Below, one piece after another: positions 39,820 to 49,044 of a stretch of DNA of 64,000 bases. The stretch covers positions 1 to 64,000 of the forward strand of contig DBQP01000005.1 of assembly GCA_002305265.1 (NCBI GenBank), written 5' to 3'. Origin of the DNA: Prevotellaceae bacterium UBA1391 (GTDB lineage: Bacteria > Bacteroidota > Bacteroidia > Bacteroidales > Bacteroidaceae). The notes under the pieces are model-generated. The model was not told the origin of the DNA and did no database searches. It saw only the letters and a list, made by a program, of their open reading frames with translations. Made by a program: the position numbers and the translations under genes. Position 1 is the stretch's first letter. Each line of letters opens with the position of its first letter.

Positions 39820-41154
39820 ATGAAACTCAACATTCAGGCAGCCCTGCAGTTTTTGGCTGAGGACGCCATCGAAAAAATGCAGCCGGCCGTTGCCAATGCC
39901 ATGCAGCAACTGGAGGAAGCAACTTGCCCAGGCAATGACTTTCTGGGCTGGCTCCACCTTCCCAGCAGCACGCCCGACTCACTCGTTCAGGATATCAAGG
40001 CCACTGCTGCCGTACTTCGCGAGCAGTGCGACGCCATCGTCGTAGCAGGAATCGGAGGCAGCTACCTCGGTGCACGCGCCGTCATCGAAGCCCTCGACGA
40101 CAACTTCTCGTGGCTTAAGGAAAGCAAGAATCCCCGCATCCTCTTTGCCGGCAACAATATCAGCGAGGACTATCTCAGCGAACTCATCGACTACTTGAGC
40201 GGCCGCCGCTTCGGTGTCATCAATATCTCGAAGTCGGGAACAACGACAGAGACAGCCATCACTTTCCGCCTGCTCAAGCGCCTCTGCGAGGAACAGCGCG
40301 GCAAGGACGTGGCAAAAGATGTCATCGTCGCCATTACCGACGCGCAGAAAGGTGCAGCCCGCACCACTGCGGACAAGGAAGGATACAAGACTTTCGTCAT
40401 TCCAGACAACGTCGGCGGACGCTTCTCTGTTCTCACCCCAGTGGGCCTGCTGCCGATAGCCTGCGCAGGTTTCGACATCGAAGCTTTGCTTCAGGGAGCA
40501 CGCGAGATGGAGGAGGCAACAGCATCCGATGTTCCTTACAACGAGAACCCCGCAGCCCTCTACGCAGCCACCCGCAATGCACTCTATGCATCTGGCAAAA
40601 AGATTGAACTGCTGGCCAACTATCAGCCCAAACTTCACTTCATGAATGAGTGGTGGAAGCAACTCTACGGAGAAAGCGAAGGCAAGGACCTCAAGGGCAT
40701 ATTCCCAGCATCCGTAGACCTCACGACCGACCTTCACTCGATGGGACAGTGGATTCAGGAAGGCGAACGCACTATCTTCGAGACAGTCATCTCCGTTGAG
40801 AATCCAGCAAGAAAACTGACCGTTCCTGCGGATGATGAAAATCTGGACGGCCTCAACTTCCTTGCAGGAAAGCGCATCGACGAGGTCAACAAGATGGCTG
40901 AGCTTGGAACACGACTGGCTCACGTAGACGGTGGCGTGCCCAACCTCCTTGTCTCCATTGAGAAACTCGACGAATACAACTTGGGCCAACTCATCTATTT
41001 CTTTGAGAAGGCATGTGGCATCAGCGGTCTACTTCTCGCCGTCAATCCGTTCAACCAACCTGGCGTTGAAGCCTACAAGCGCAATATGTTTGCGCTGCTG
41101 GGTAAGCCAGGCTACGAAGCGGAAAGTGAAGCGATCAAAGAGCGAATCAAGTGA
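39820..41154 (+). CDS. pgi: Glucose-6-phosphate isomerase
   Basis: The enzyme interconverts glucose-6-phosphate and fructose-6-phosphate. At 444 residues it is the short bacterial form also seen in Firmicutes. [16 protein letters not shown] (about 75-90), [12 protein letters not shown] with the phosphate-binding SKSGTT loop (about 135-146), and the C-terminal [16 protein letters not shown] with the catalytic lysine are present. The patatin-barrel gene follows after 41 bp. Confidence 0.96.
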   Translation: MKLNIQAALQFLAEDAIEKMQPAVANAMQQLEEATCPGNDFLGWLHLPSSTPDSLVQDIKATAAVLREQCDAIVVAGIGGSYLGARAVIEALDDNFSWLKESKNPRILFAGNNISEDYLSELIDYLSGRRFGVINISKSGTTTETAITFRLLKRLCEEQRGKDVAKDVIVAITDAQKGAARTTADKEGYKTFVIPDNVGGRFSVLTPVGLLPIACAGFDIEALLQGAREMEEATASDVPYNENPAALYAATRNALYASGKKIELLANYQPKLHFMNEWWKQLYGESEGKDLKGIFPASVDLTTDLHSMGQWIQEGERTIFETVISVENPARKLTVPADDENLDGLNFLAGKRIDEVNKMAELGTRLAHVDGGVPNLLVSIEKLDEYNLGQLIYFFEKACGISGLLLAVNPFNQPGVEAYKRNMFALLGKPGYEAESEAIKERIK

Positions 41155-41195
41155 AATGCCGCATGTGAGAGTTCCGTTCATCAAATCCAAAGATC

Positions 41196-43619
41196 GTGAA
41201 ACACAGCCTCACAATACTTCTTTTGTTGCTCGCATCAATCTCGATGCGAGCAACACCTGTTTTTGTCTGCACCGCTGCGGCTAAAACAAACGTTGACTCT
41301 CATCTCGATGATACCCCCTGTCGAAACATTTACGAGCATAATAATAACAGCTATAAGCACAATCAATACAGTTTGAGAGGCGCATCCAGACTTAATACGA
41401 CGCAAGCTCAACGTACCCTTGGTGCCTCTTCTAATATTTTCCTCGCCAATACAAAAGCCTCTTTCTTGGCCCATATGAAAGTCTCAGGCATGGCTCCGGA
41501 CATTCGTTCGGACGCATCGCGAATGCAGAAAAGAGACGCCACCACAGATTTGCACGAGCTCGCAACAGATTTGCATGAGCACATGGGTGATACTGTATGC
41601 GCAGATTCGATCACAACTGACAGCATCGCCAAATTTCGACGTCCGCGTGTAGGCCTTGTTCTCGGTGGCGGCGGCGCAAAAGGAGCAGCCCACATTGGCG
41701 CGCTTAAGGTGATTGAAGAAGCCGGCATCCCCATCGATCTCATCGTCGGCACAAGCATGGGTTCCATTGTCGGTGGCTTCTATTCTGCCGGCTACACAAC
41801 CCATTACCTCGACAGCATCTTTCGTGTACAGAACTGGATGCCCCTCTTGACGGATGGAAGTCTCTACCGCTACAAGTCGTACTTGAACAAAGAGCGGTCG
41901 GGAAGCTATATTCTATCACTACCGCTCGACTCACTGAGTAAAGTCAAACGCGTATCACGCGCCGGCATCATTGAAGGAAAAAATATTCTTAGCCTCTTCG
42001 ATCGACATCTGCAGGCGTATCCGGATTCCATGCCCAGCTTCTCCGCATTGCCGACAAACTTCGCTTGCGTCGCGGCGGATATCGTCAACGGACGCGAAGT
42101 CGTGCTGGACCACGGCAACCTCAGCCGCAGCATCCGGTCCAGCATGTCCATTCCCGGCGTGTTCGAACCCGTGCGGATAGACACGCTTGTCCTCGTCGAC
42201 GGCGGTCTGCTCAATAACTTTCCCGTGGATGTGGCGCGCAGGATGGGAGCAGACATCGTCATCGGCATCAACCTTGGCGACGGCTTGAAAGCCCATTCCG
42301 ACATCACCTCGACATCCGGCATGCTGGACCAGCTCATCTCGATGAGCGCGCAGGCCAAACTCGACCGCAACATTCCGGATACCGACATCTACGTACGTGT
42401 CAACACACAAGGCTACAGCGCCGGTAGTTTCAGCACCGCAGCCATCGATACGCTGCTGCGGCGAGGCGAGGAGTCCACGCGTCAGCAACAACAGGAAGCG
42501 CTCGACTCTCTCGGCCGCTGGCTCGGCGGCAACAAGGAGTTCTTGGCCCGCCAGCAGCACCTCACCGACTCGCTCGTACAAGTGATGCCGCCCGACCCCA
42601 TGACCACATTTCAGGACCTCGGCTTTCCAAACGACGAACTGGGATTTTCCGCCAACTTCAACCTCGAAGAGTTGGCAAGCCTCTTTCTCCAGGCTTACCA
42701 CATCGTTCCCATCTGGCACATCCCCACACAATTCGGCGTCAGCCTCCGACTTGGCAAGCGCACTCACGTAAAAGCAGACATGCTGGCCCGCCTTCTGCCC
42801 GTCTTATATGCCAACATCAGCTACAAGGGCAGCCACAACAACATCATGTTCAAGCACAACGCCGATGATGCGCTCCAGCTCAAATACAACGAACACGACG
42901 TCCATCTTGGCTTCATCCACCCGTGGAAGAAAGGAGAAATCAGCTATGGCATCCGACAATCCTTCTACCAAAACGAGTCAGCGCTCATCAATGAGAACAG
43001 CCCGGCCAACGACTTCGCCAATCGCCTTCGGCAAGACGAACAAACAACGGACCTCTATCTGCAAACCGGCATCAACACAACGGACGACAAGCACTTTCCG
43101 ACACGTGGCATCAAACTCATCACCGAGGGAAATCTTTTTCTCGGCAGCAACATAGCCTGCAACGGGCGCGACCAAGTCTGGGCAATCCAGTCCTCCGCCA
43201 CCGTCTACATTCCCCTCAACCGCCATTGGGTGCTGGCTCCGTCCTACCATGTGCGCGACTTATCCAACAACAGTCAAGTGCTCGGCATCTTCAACACCTT
43301 CGGCGGAATTTGGGAGTCCAACTACACCAGCCATCAGATACCGCTGATTGGAATGGGCGACCTCGAATGGGCCAAGCGCAGCATCTTGACAGGCGGCCTC
43401 AGCGCACGCTACTCTCCACGTGCCGACCACTACGCGGCGCTTCACCTCAACATCGCGGGCGAAGGCGACGGCCTCAAGCAGGCATTCTCCGACCGGCCCA
43501 TCATCTCTACCGCGCTCTCCTACTCCTACAACAGCTTCATCGGGCCACTCTCGGCCTTCCTTACTTACTCCAACCGCGCCAACTGGAACATCTACATCTC
43601 CATTGGCCACAACTTCTAA
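41196..43619 (+). CDS. Patatin-like phospholipase fused to an outer-membrane beta-barrel
   Basis: The 807-residue protein starts at GTG and has a signal peptide (about 1-28). An AT-rich, polar insert (about 30-148) precedes the patatin domain: GGGGAKGAAHIG oxyanion loop (157-168), GTSMGS nucleophile S187, and DGGLLNNFP with the catalytic aspartate (about 331). From about residue 470 the sequence becomes beta-barrel-like and ends in phenylalanine (SIGHNF), as in Omp85-type outer-membrane proteins. It could release or anchor the phospholipase at the outer membrane, as in PlpD-type type Vd secretion, though I do not see a clear POTRA domain. Substrate unknown. Confidence 0.88.
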   Translation: MKHSLTILLLLLASISMRATPVFVCTAAAKTNVDSHLDDTPCRNIYEHNNNSYKHNQYSLRGASRLNTTQAQRTLGASSNIFLANTKASFLAHMKVSGMAPDIRSDASRMQKRDATTDLHELATDLHEHMGDTVCADSITTDSIAKFRRPRVGLVLGGGGAKGAAHIGALKVIEEAGIPIDLIVGTSMGSIVGGFYSAGYTTHYLDSIFRVQNWMPLLTDGSLYRYKSYLNKERSGSYILSLPLDSLSKVKRVSRAGIIEGKNILSLFDRHLQAYPDSMPSFSALPTNFACVAADIVNGREVVLDHGNLSRSIRSSMSIPGVFEPVRIDTLVLVDGGLLNNFPVDVARRMGADIVIGINLGDGLKAHSDITSTSGMLDQLISMSAQAKLDRNIPDTDIYVRVNTQGYSAGSFSTAAIDTLLRRGEESTRQQQQEALDSLGRWLGGNKEFLARQQHLTDSLVQVMPPDPMTTFQDLGFPNDELGFSANFNLEELASLFLQAYHIVPIWHIPTQFGVSLRLGKRTHVKADMLARLLPVLYANISYKGSHNNIMFKHNADDALQLKYNEHDVHLGFIHPWKKGEISYGIRQSFYQNESALINENSPANDFANRLRQDEQTTDLYLQTGINTTDDKHFPTRGIKLITEGNLFLGSNIACNGRDQVWAIQSSATVYIPLNRHWVLAPSYHVRDLSNNSQVLGIFNTFGGIWESNYTSHQIPLIGMGDLEWAKRSILTGGLSARYSPRADHYAALHLNIAGEGDGLKQAFSDRPIISTALSYSYNSFIGPLSAFLTYSNRANWNIYISIGHNF

Positions 43620-43631
43620 CATCTCGCGCGC

Positions 43632-44375
43632 ATGTTCCAAACCCAAATTCTCCAATATCTCCGCCAGCACGGCTTCCAGCGAATGGATACGCGCACCGTC
43701 ATGTTCGACATGGATGGCGTACTCTTCGATTCCATGCCCAACCACAGCCGCTCATGGAATCTGACCATGGAACATTTCGGTTTCCATCTTTCCGAATCCG
43801 AAGCCTACATGCACGAAGGACGCACTGGAGCCTCCACCATCAACATCCTGTCGAACCGCGAGCGCGGCCACGACGCCACACCAGAAGAAATCGAAGAAAT
43901 CTACGGCTACAAGTCGATGCTTTTCAACGCCTGCCCGCCTGCCGAGCCCATGCAGGGAGCCAACGACGTGATTGCCAAGGTGAAAGCCTCCGGCCTCACC
44001 CCCGTACTTGTCACAGGAAGTGGGCAACGTTCCCTGCTCGACAAAATCAACCTCAGCTATCCCAACGTCTTCTCGCCCGAGCATCTCGTCACCGCCTTCG
44101 ACGTTGTCCACGGGAAGCCCGATCCGGAGCCCTATCGCATGGGACTCAAGAAAGGCGGCCACTTGCACCCCTACCAGTCCATCATCATCGAGAACGCTCC
44201 GCTCGGCGTAGAGGCAGGCGTAGCAGCCGGTGTATTCACCATCGCCGTCAACACGGGGCCGCTCCCCGACCACATTCTGCTCGACGCCGGTGCCAACCTG
44301 CTCTTCCATTCGATGCAGGAACTGGCCACCCACTGGGATTCCCTCTATGCCGCCCTCGTCGACACCCAAGCCTAA
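43632..44375 (+). CDS. HAD-superfamily phosphatase/phosphomutase, subfamily IA
   Basis: The 247-residue protein resembles beta-phosphoglucomutases and sugar-phosphate phosphatases. It has motif I FDMDGVLFDS (25-34) with both acidic residues, a helical cap, motif II LVTGSGQRS (about 126-134), the motif III lysine around residue 158 (HGKPDPEPY) and motif IV IENAPLGVEAG (about 182-192). The substrate cannot be told. It starts 12 bp after the patatin gene and ends the probable operon, followed by two hairpins. Confidence 0.9.
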   Translation: MFQTQILQYLRQHGFQRMDTRTVMFDMDGVLFDSMPNHSRSWNLTMEHFGFHLSESEAYMHEGRTGASTINILSNRERGHDATPEEIEEIYGYKSMLFNACPPAEPMQGANDVIAKVKASGLTPVLVTGSGQRSLLDKINLSYPNVFSPEHLVTAFDVVHGKPDPEPYRMGLKKGGHLHPYQSIIIENAPLGVEAGVAAGVFTIAVNTGPLPDHILLDAGANLLFHSMQELATHWDSLYAALVDTQA

Positions 44376-44395
44376 ACACGTCCCCAACCATCGGC

Positions 44396-44437
44396 AAGGC
44401 CCTCAGACCATCGTTTTCACGACGCTCTGAGGGCCTT
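44396..44437 (+). terminator. Terminator of the 36.3-44.4 kb operon
   Basis: AAGGCCCTCAGA (44396-44407) pairs perfectly with 44426-44437 across an 18-nt loop; TTCCC follows. It lies 21 bp after the HAD gene. Confidence 0.75.
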
Positions 44438-44516
44438 TCCCATGTGCCCCGACACGGCTGAAACAGGCCCTCCAAGTCACACCAGTAGCACTTCAATGTT
44501 GCCCGGGCCACACGCC

Positions 44517-44552
44517 GACAAAAAACACGCAGCAGAAGCCCGCTGCGTGTTT
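44517..44552 (-). terminator. Terminator of ispH
   Basis: AAACACGCAGC (44523-44533) pairs perfectly with 44542-44552. On the minus strand the stem is followed by a T-run (plus-strand A5 at 44521-44525 region) close after ispH. Confidence 0.8.
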
Positions 44553-44556
44553 CCTT

Positions 44557-45429
44557 TTATTTCTGCATCCGTTCGATGGCATCACGGCATTTCTCCATCA
44601 GCCATTTCGGAGTCGAGGTAGCCCCGCAGATACCCACAGAGTCCACGCCTTCCAGCCACTCCGGCTGAATCTCGTCCTCATGCTCCACGATGTAGGAACG
44701 CGGATTCACCGTCTGGCATACCTTGAAGAGCACGCGGCCGTTGCTGCTCTTCTTCCCGCTGACGAAAATCACGATGTCATGCCGCTGGGCAAACTCACGA
44801 ATGTGGGGGATGCGGTTCGCCACTTGCCGGCAGATTGTGTCGAAAAATCGGAAACGGTCCGACAATCCATTCTCCGCCATCTGCCGACTGATGTAGTCGA
44901 CGATTGCCTGAAATCCCTCCAGCGACTTCGTCGTCTGGCTATACAGACTGATTGGTCGCGTGAAGTCGAGCCGTCGGGCATCTTCCAGATCCTCGATCAC
45001 GATGGCCGTGCCCTGCGTCTGGCCCACGAGACCCACGACTTCCGCATGTCCGTTCTTTCCATAGATTACAATCTGCCGCCCATCCTCGCCACTGGCGTCA
45101 TACTCCGTCTTGATGCGCTTTTGCAGGTGCAGCACAACCGGACAGGTTGCGTCGATCAGCTGAATGTTGTTGCGCCGGGCGATGGCATACGTCTCCGGTG
45201 GCTCGCCATGGGCGCGCAGCAAAAGCTTGGTGTCGTGCAACTGCTCGAGGTCGGCATGTCCGACCGCACTGAGTCCGAGCGTGGAAAGTCGGTGCACCTC
45301 CTGATCGTTGTGCACGATATCTCCCAGCGACTGCAACGAGTCGCTGACGGCCAGTTCCTCCTCGGCCTTTCTGATGGCCGTGGTCACGCCGTGGCAAAAG
45401 CCGGATCCTTGGTCTATTTCTATCTTCAC
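44557..45429 (-). CDS. ispH: 4-hydroxy-3-methylbut-2-enyl diphosphate reductase
   Basis: IspH is the iron-sulfur enzyme that makes IPP and DMAPP in the last step of the MEP isoprenoid pathway. The 290-residue protein has three cluster cysteines: C12 (GSGFCHGV), one in DATCPVV (about 95-101) and one in CGATSTP near 195-270. The substrate histidine motif HGEPPE is also present. The start is GTG at 45429 (VKIEIDQGSGFC), where homology begins; the longer frame upstream overlaps a hairpin. A terminator-like stem separates it from the GH51 gene. Confidence 0.95.
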   Translation of the reverse strand: MKIEIDQGSGFCHGVTTAIRKAEEELAVSDSLQSLGDIVHNDQEVHRLSTLGLSAVGHADLEQLHDTKLLLRAHGEPPETYAIARRNNIQLIDATCPVVLHLQKRIKTEYDASGEDGRQIVIYGKNGHAEVVGLVGQTQGTAIVIEDLEDARRLDFTRPISLYSQTTKSLEGFQAIVDYISRQMAENGLSDRFRFFDTICRQVANRIPHIREFAQRHDIVIFVSGKKSSNGRVLFKVCQTVNPRSYIVEHEDEIQPEWLEGVDSVGICGATSTPKWLMEKCRDAIERMQK

Positions 45430-45529
45430 TGAATGTCGTTTTGAAGCGGTTAAAGAATATTCAATACCGTTTCCCCTCCATACAGAGAAGGAAACCGGCT
45501 GTGGGATGCACCATGGCCGGGTTGACGTG

Positions 45530-45573
45530 AGGCCATCCGGCAGCCTGTCGCCGACCGACATACCGGATGGCCT
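45530..45573 (-). terminator. Hairpin terminator after the GH51 gene
   Basis: AGGCCATCCGG (45530-45540) pairs with CCGGATGGCCT (45563-45573), and inside it TGTCG pairs with CGACA. There is no clear T-tract on the minus strand. Confidence 0.55.
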
Positions 45574-45585
45574 GCCCCTGTGGTG

Positions 45586-48024
45586 CTATTTCGAGATGCG
45601 GACGATGTTGAGGGAGTGGGCTGGCACTTCCAGTTCCACCGTGCCCTCCGCCGTCGGACTGAGGGGAAGGCTCACGGGGTAAACAGCCGTCGGGTTTGTA
45701 ATGTCATTTTCGGCCGCGCCAGAATTTCCGCTCATGCGGATGACGCGGGCCTTGCTGGCTGCATGGTTCTTCAGCTCGATGCGGGCTGTCGTCGGCCGCT
45801 TGCCCGTGTTCACCACCTTCAGGATGACGTCTCCCGTCGGCTCGTCCAGCGTGGCCGTGGAGAAGAGTCCGGCGAAGGAATTGGGCTTGAGGCGCGTAGC
45901 AAACAAGGGGGTGCCGTCCAGCGATGCGGTAATGCTGTCGCCGATGACGTGCAAGCGCACATCATACCATCGGCCCGTCTCCACGCTGCCTCGCTCGGTC
46001 ACGAGCTGCATCTTGGCGCCGTCCACCACTTGCTCGATGCCGTGCTGCGTGTTGCCCCAGCCTCCCAGGTTGAGCCAGCAGTAGTTCTTCTCGTCCACGT
46101 AGTTGAAGACGAGGATGAATCCTTCCTGTCCGGCGTCCTTGCGGGCACGCACCTCGTAGGTGTACTCATCGGCCGTGAAGAACTCCGGATAGATGCGGAT
46201 GGCACCCTCGCGGCGAGAAGTCTGGCTGATGATGCCGTCGCTCTCGCTCCAGCGGCCGCTGATGTCGACGCGCTCCACTGGCTTACGCTGCATGTCGGTG
46301 GGCGACGTGAGGCGGGCATTCTGATAGGACGACTGCGTGTTCCAGGTGGCATAGCCCACGCCGCAGGTGGCAGGCTTCAGTTTCTCAGCCTCCTCGTCGC
46401 CCTCGTAGGGGTTCTGCTGCTCGACGGCCAGCACGCGGGTTCCCACGTTCTGCGCCATTTCGCGCTGCACGTAGTAGGAGGGTGTGCCGAAGACACGGCC
46501 CGAATTGAACTGAATCATGTCGGGACGCCACTTCAGGTCGTTCAGGTTGGCGAAGATGGGCGCATAGCTGGCCATGCGCACGATGTCGGAATTGTTCTCC
46601 ATGCCCATCATATAGACGGCCTCGCCCAACGCTGCGTCCAGCGATCCGTTGACGCCAAAGCCCTGCGTCACAGCATATTCGCCCACGTAGATGCCAGGAC
46701 CCTTGCGGTCGTAGGTGTCGTATTTGCGGAATTGAGAGGCAAACCAAGCCGGCGAGCGGTAATAATGCTCGTCCAGCAGTTCCACCGATTCCTGCGAGTC
46801 CCACGTCGGAGAGTCGGTTCCCCAGGCTGCCACGTTGCCAATGATGTGCATGTTGGGATATTTGGCAAGGATGGCATCGCGGAACTTCGCAAAGCGCTCA
46901 TAATAGTGGTCGCTCTGCTGGCGCGGGTCGGGCTGGTTGTTCTCGTTGCCCACCTCGATGAACTCGATGTTGTAGGGCGCCGGATGGCCGTTCTTGGCTC
47001 TGAGCGCGCCGTACTTGGTCTTGACGTCGCCATTCGCATACTCGATGGCGTTGAGGCACTCGTCGATCCAGGGCTGAATCTCGTCGAGGGGCGTCATGCC
47101 TCCATGCCAGATGCCGACATTGACCACAAAGAGCGGCTTGGCGCCGAGGTCCTCGGCCAGCTGCAGGTATTCGTCGAAGCCCATGCCGTCGCTCGTGCGG
47201 TAGCCCCAGTTCACGTTGTGGTGTCCGGCGCGCTCCTCGATCGGGCCAATCGTGCGCTCCCAGCGGAAAGCATTGTCGGGACTGCCCTGCCCTTCCACAA
47301 AACAGCCGCCTGGAAAGCGGAAGAACTTCGGACGCAGGTCGGCGAGCATGCCGGCCAGGTCGGGCCGCAGACCGTTCGGACGGTTGTTGAACGTCGGCGG
47401 CATCAGGCTCACCACGTCGAGGAAGAGCTGGCCCTTGCCGTCGGCCACGAAGGCAAACTGTGCATTCGGGTCGCTGGACTTGCTAACCAGCGTTGCCGTA
47501 TATTTCGTCCATTTTCCAGTCACTTTCTTCTCCACCACGGTGGTCTCCGCATACACGGCTGCACCTGTCGCATCGCAGAGCGTCGCCTTCAGCGCACCCT
47601 TGTAGTTGCCTTTGGCAAAGAAACTGAGACGATAGGTGCGGCCCTGCACCGCATTGATACCCCAGAAGCCCGTGTTGACGAGGCACACCGGGGCGGCCGG
47701 AGTGGCCTTCACGTCGGCCTGCAAGGCATGGCCCTGCACCGCATTGAGCAGGTCGGTCGTGGCCAACGACAACTTGAGCGACGAGCCCGGACTCTCGTAT
47801 GTGCTCCAGAAAGCCGGCTGTTTTATGTCGTCCTCGAACGAGCGGTTGCGGATCAGCTCGGCATAGAGGCCTCCGTCAGCCGCATGGTTGATGTCTTCGT
47901 AGAAAATGCCGTAAAGGTCTGGCGACACCGCCACGCCTTTCCGTGCGGCATCCACTTTCAGCGTCACTTGCGCCGACGCACAGGCTGCGGACAGCATCAG
48001 TGCGGAAAATAAGAAGTGCTTCAT
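45586..48024 (-). CDS. GH51 alpha-L-arabinofuranosidase
   Basis: The 812-residue enzyme removes arabinofuranose from arabinan, arabinoxylan or pectin side chains. A signal peptide ends near ASAQ (residue 19). DLYGIFYEDINHAADGGLYAEL is the family N-terminus. The acid/base glutamate is in VGNENNQ (about 361) and the nucleophile in VGEYAVTQ (about 448). The catalytic barrel is followed by a beta domain, and residues about 590-750 include an extra domain that could bind carbohydrate. The C-terminus (VPAHSLNIVRI) is the usual GH51 end. It is a single-gene unit, not next to the PL11 cluster. Confidence 0.94.
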   Translation of the reverse strand: MKHFLFSALMLSAACASAQVTLKVDAARKGVAVSPDLYGIFYEDINHAADGGLYAELIRNRSFEDDIKQPAFWSTYESPGSSLKLSLATTDLLNAVQGHALQADVKATPAAPVCLVNTGFWGINAVQGRTYRLSFFAKGNYKGALKATLCDATGAAVYAETTVVEKKVTGKWTKYTATLVSKSSDPNAQFAFVADGKGQLFLDVVSLMPPTFNNRPNGLRPDLAGMLADLRPKFFRFPGGCFVEGQGSPDNAFRWERTIGPIEERAGHHNVNWGYRTSDGMGFDEYLQLAEDLGAKPLFVVNVGIWHGGMTPLDEIQPWIDECLNAIEYANGDVKTKYGALRAKNGHPAPYNIEFIEVGNENNQPDPRQQSDHYYERFAKFRDAILAKYPNMHIIGNVAAWGTDSPTWDSQESVELLDEHYYRSPAWFASQFRKYDTYDRKGPGIYVGEYAVTQGFGVNGSLDAALGEAVYMMGMENNSDIVRMASYAPIFANLNDLKWRPDMIQFNSGRVFGTPSYYVQREMAQNVGTRVLAVEQQNPYEGDEEAEKLKPATCGVGYATWNTQSSYQNARLTSPTDMQRKPVERVDISGRWSESDGIISQTSRREGAIRIYPEFFTADEYTYEVRARKDAGQEGFILVFNYVDEKNYCWLNLGGWGNTQHGIEQVVDGAKMQLVTERGSVETGRWYDVRLHVIGDSITASLDGTPLFATRLKPNSFAGLFSTATLDEPTGDVILKVVNTGKRPTTARIELKNHAASKARVIRMSGNSGAAENDITNPTAVYPVSLPLSPTAEGTVELEVPAHSLNIVRISK

Positions 48025-48124
48025 AAGGTATTGATGGATAATGGTAAAAGAAAGTCGGAGACAATGTATCCCGAGGGCCGGCAGCCGCCGGCAGGCACCG
48101 GCACAGGCCGGCGGGGGCGCAGAA

Positions 48125-48190
48125 ACGACTGCGTTCGTTTTTCAGAACGACTGCGTTCGTTTTCGAGAACGACTGCGTTCGTTTTTGCAG
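48125..48190. repeat. 22-bp tandem array 11 (GAACGCAGTCG family), three units
   Basis: Units at 48125, 48147 and 48169 each start ACGACTGCGTTCG, the complement orientation seen in array 2. The array lies 18 bp after the cmk stop and about 100 bp upstream of the GH51 start (both genes on the minus strand). Confidence 0.95.
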
Positions 48191-48208
48191 GCAGGCAGCG
48201 TCCAGGAC

Positions 48209-48931
48209 CTATTCGGCCGTGCGCTCGCTGAAGCGCTGGAGGAGCCATTCGGTCTGCTGCTCACGCGTCAGGTGTGAGTTGTCGAGCACAAGGGCGTCGT
48301 CGGCCTGCCGCAGCGGACTGACCTCGCGGTGCGAGTCGAGATAGTCGCGCTCCTCCACATTCTTGAGAATGGCTTCGTAGGAGACGTCCTTCTCGCCCTT
48401 GGCCTGCAACTCGTCGAAGCGGCGCTGGGCGCGCACCTGCGCCGACGCCGTGACAAAGACCTTGAGCTCGGCCTGGGGAAAGACGGTGGTGCCAATGTCT
48501 CGGCCGTCCATCACGATGCCTTTCTCCTCGCCCATCAGCTGCTGCTGGCGCACGAGGAAGGTGCGCACAAAGGGCAAGGCAGCTATCGGACTGACGCACT
48601 GCGACACCTCGAGGCCGCGGATCTCATCCTCCACCAGCTCGCCGTTCAGGCAGGCAAGCGGCGCATGGGTCTCGGCGTCGAGGCGGAAACGGACATCCAC
48701 ATCGCCGGCCTCGATATGACGCCTCAGCGCCTCCTCGTCGATGCTGATGCGGAGGTCGGACGACGCGGAAGCCGGGCTGATGATGTGGTGACGCAGGGCG
48801 TAGAGCGTGACCATGCGGTACATGGCGCCGGTGTCTACGTAGATATACCCCACTTGGCGGGCAAGGGCCCGCGCCATCGTGCTCTTGCCACAGGAAGAAT
48901 GGCCGTCGATGGCCACAATGATTCGTTTCAT
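48209..48931 (-). CDS. cmk: Cytidylate (CMP) kinase
   Basis: Cmk phosphorylates CMP and dCMP. The 240-residue protein has the P-loop GHSSCGKST (10-18), YVDTGAMYR (about 31-39), [17 protein letters not shown] (about 143-159) and the lid [13 protein letters not shown]. These are the standard motifs of housekeeping Cmk, which is slightly extended at the C-terminus. A terminator-like hairpin separates it from secA upstream. Confidence 0.96.
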   Translation of the reverse strand: MKRIIVAIDGHSSCGKSTMARALARQVGYIYVDTGAMYRMVTLYALRHHIISPASASSDLRISIDEEALRRHIEAGDVDVRFRLDAETHAPLACLNGELVEDEIRGLEVSQCVSPIAALPFVRTFLVRQQQLMGEEKGIVMDGRDIGTTVFPQAELKVFVTASAQVRAQRRFDELQAKGEKDVSYEAILKNVEERDYLDSHREVSPLRQADDALVLDNSHLTREQQTEWLLQRFSERTAE

Positions 48932-48946
48932 TCGGATAGAAAGAAG

Positions 48947-48981
48947 AGGCCCTGTGCCCTGTCGGAACGAGCACAGGGCCT
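48947..48981 (-). terminator. Terminator of secA
   Basis: AGGCCCTGTGC (48947-48957) pairs perfectly with GCACAGGGCCT (48971-48981). The minus-strand continuation is CTTCTTTC. It lies between secA and cmk. Confidence 0.75.
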
Positions 48982-49044
48982 CATGAGGTCATTAATTTCG
49001 ATGCCGGATGCCGCGCTGCCGGGCAGCGGGCTCAGCGGCAGGGG

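Noticed and set aside
45580..48012. Long plus-strand open frame opposite the GH51 gene
   Set aside because: It has no recognisable domain, and the minus-strand frame is a full GH51 enzyme with signal peptide.
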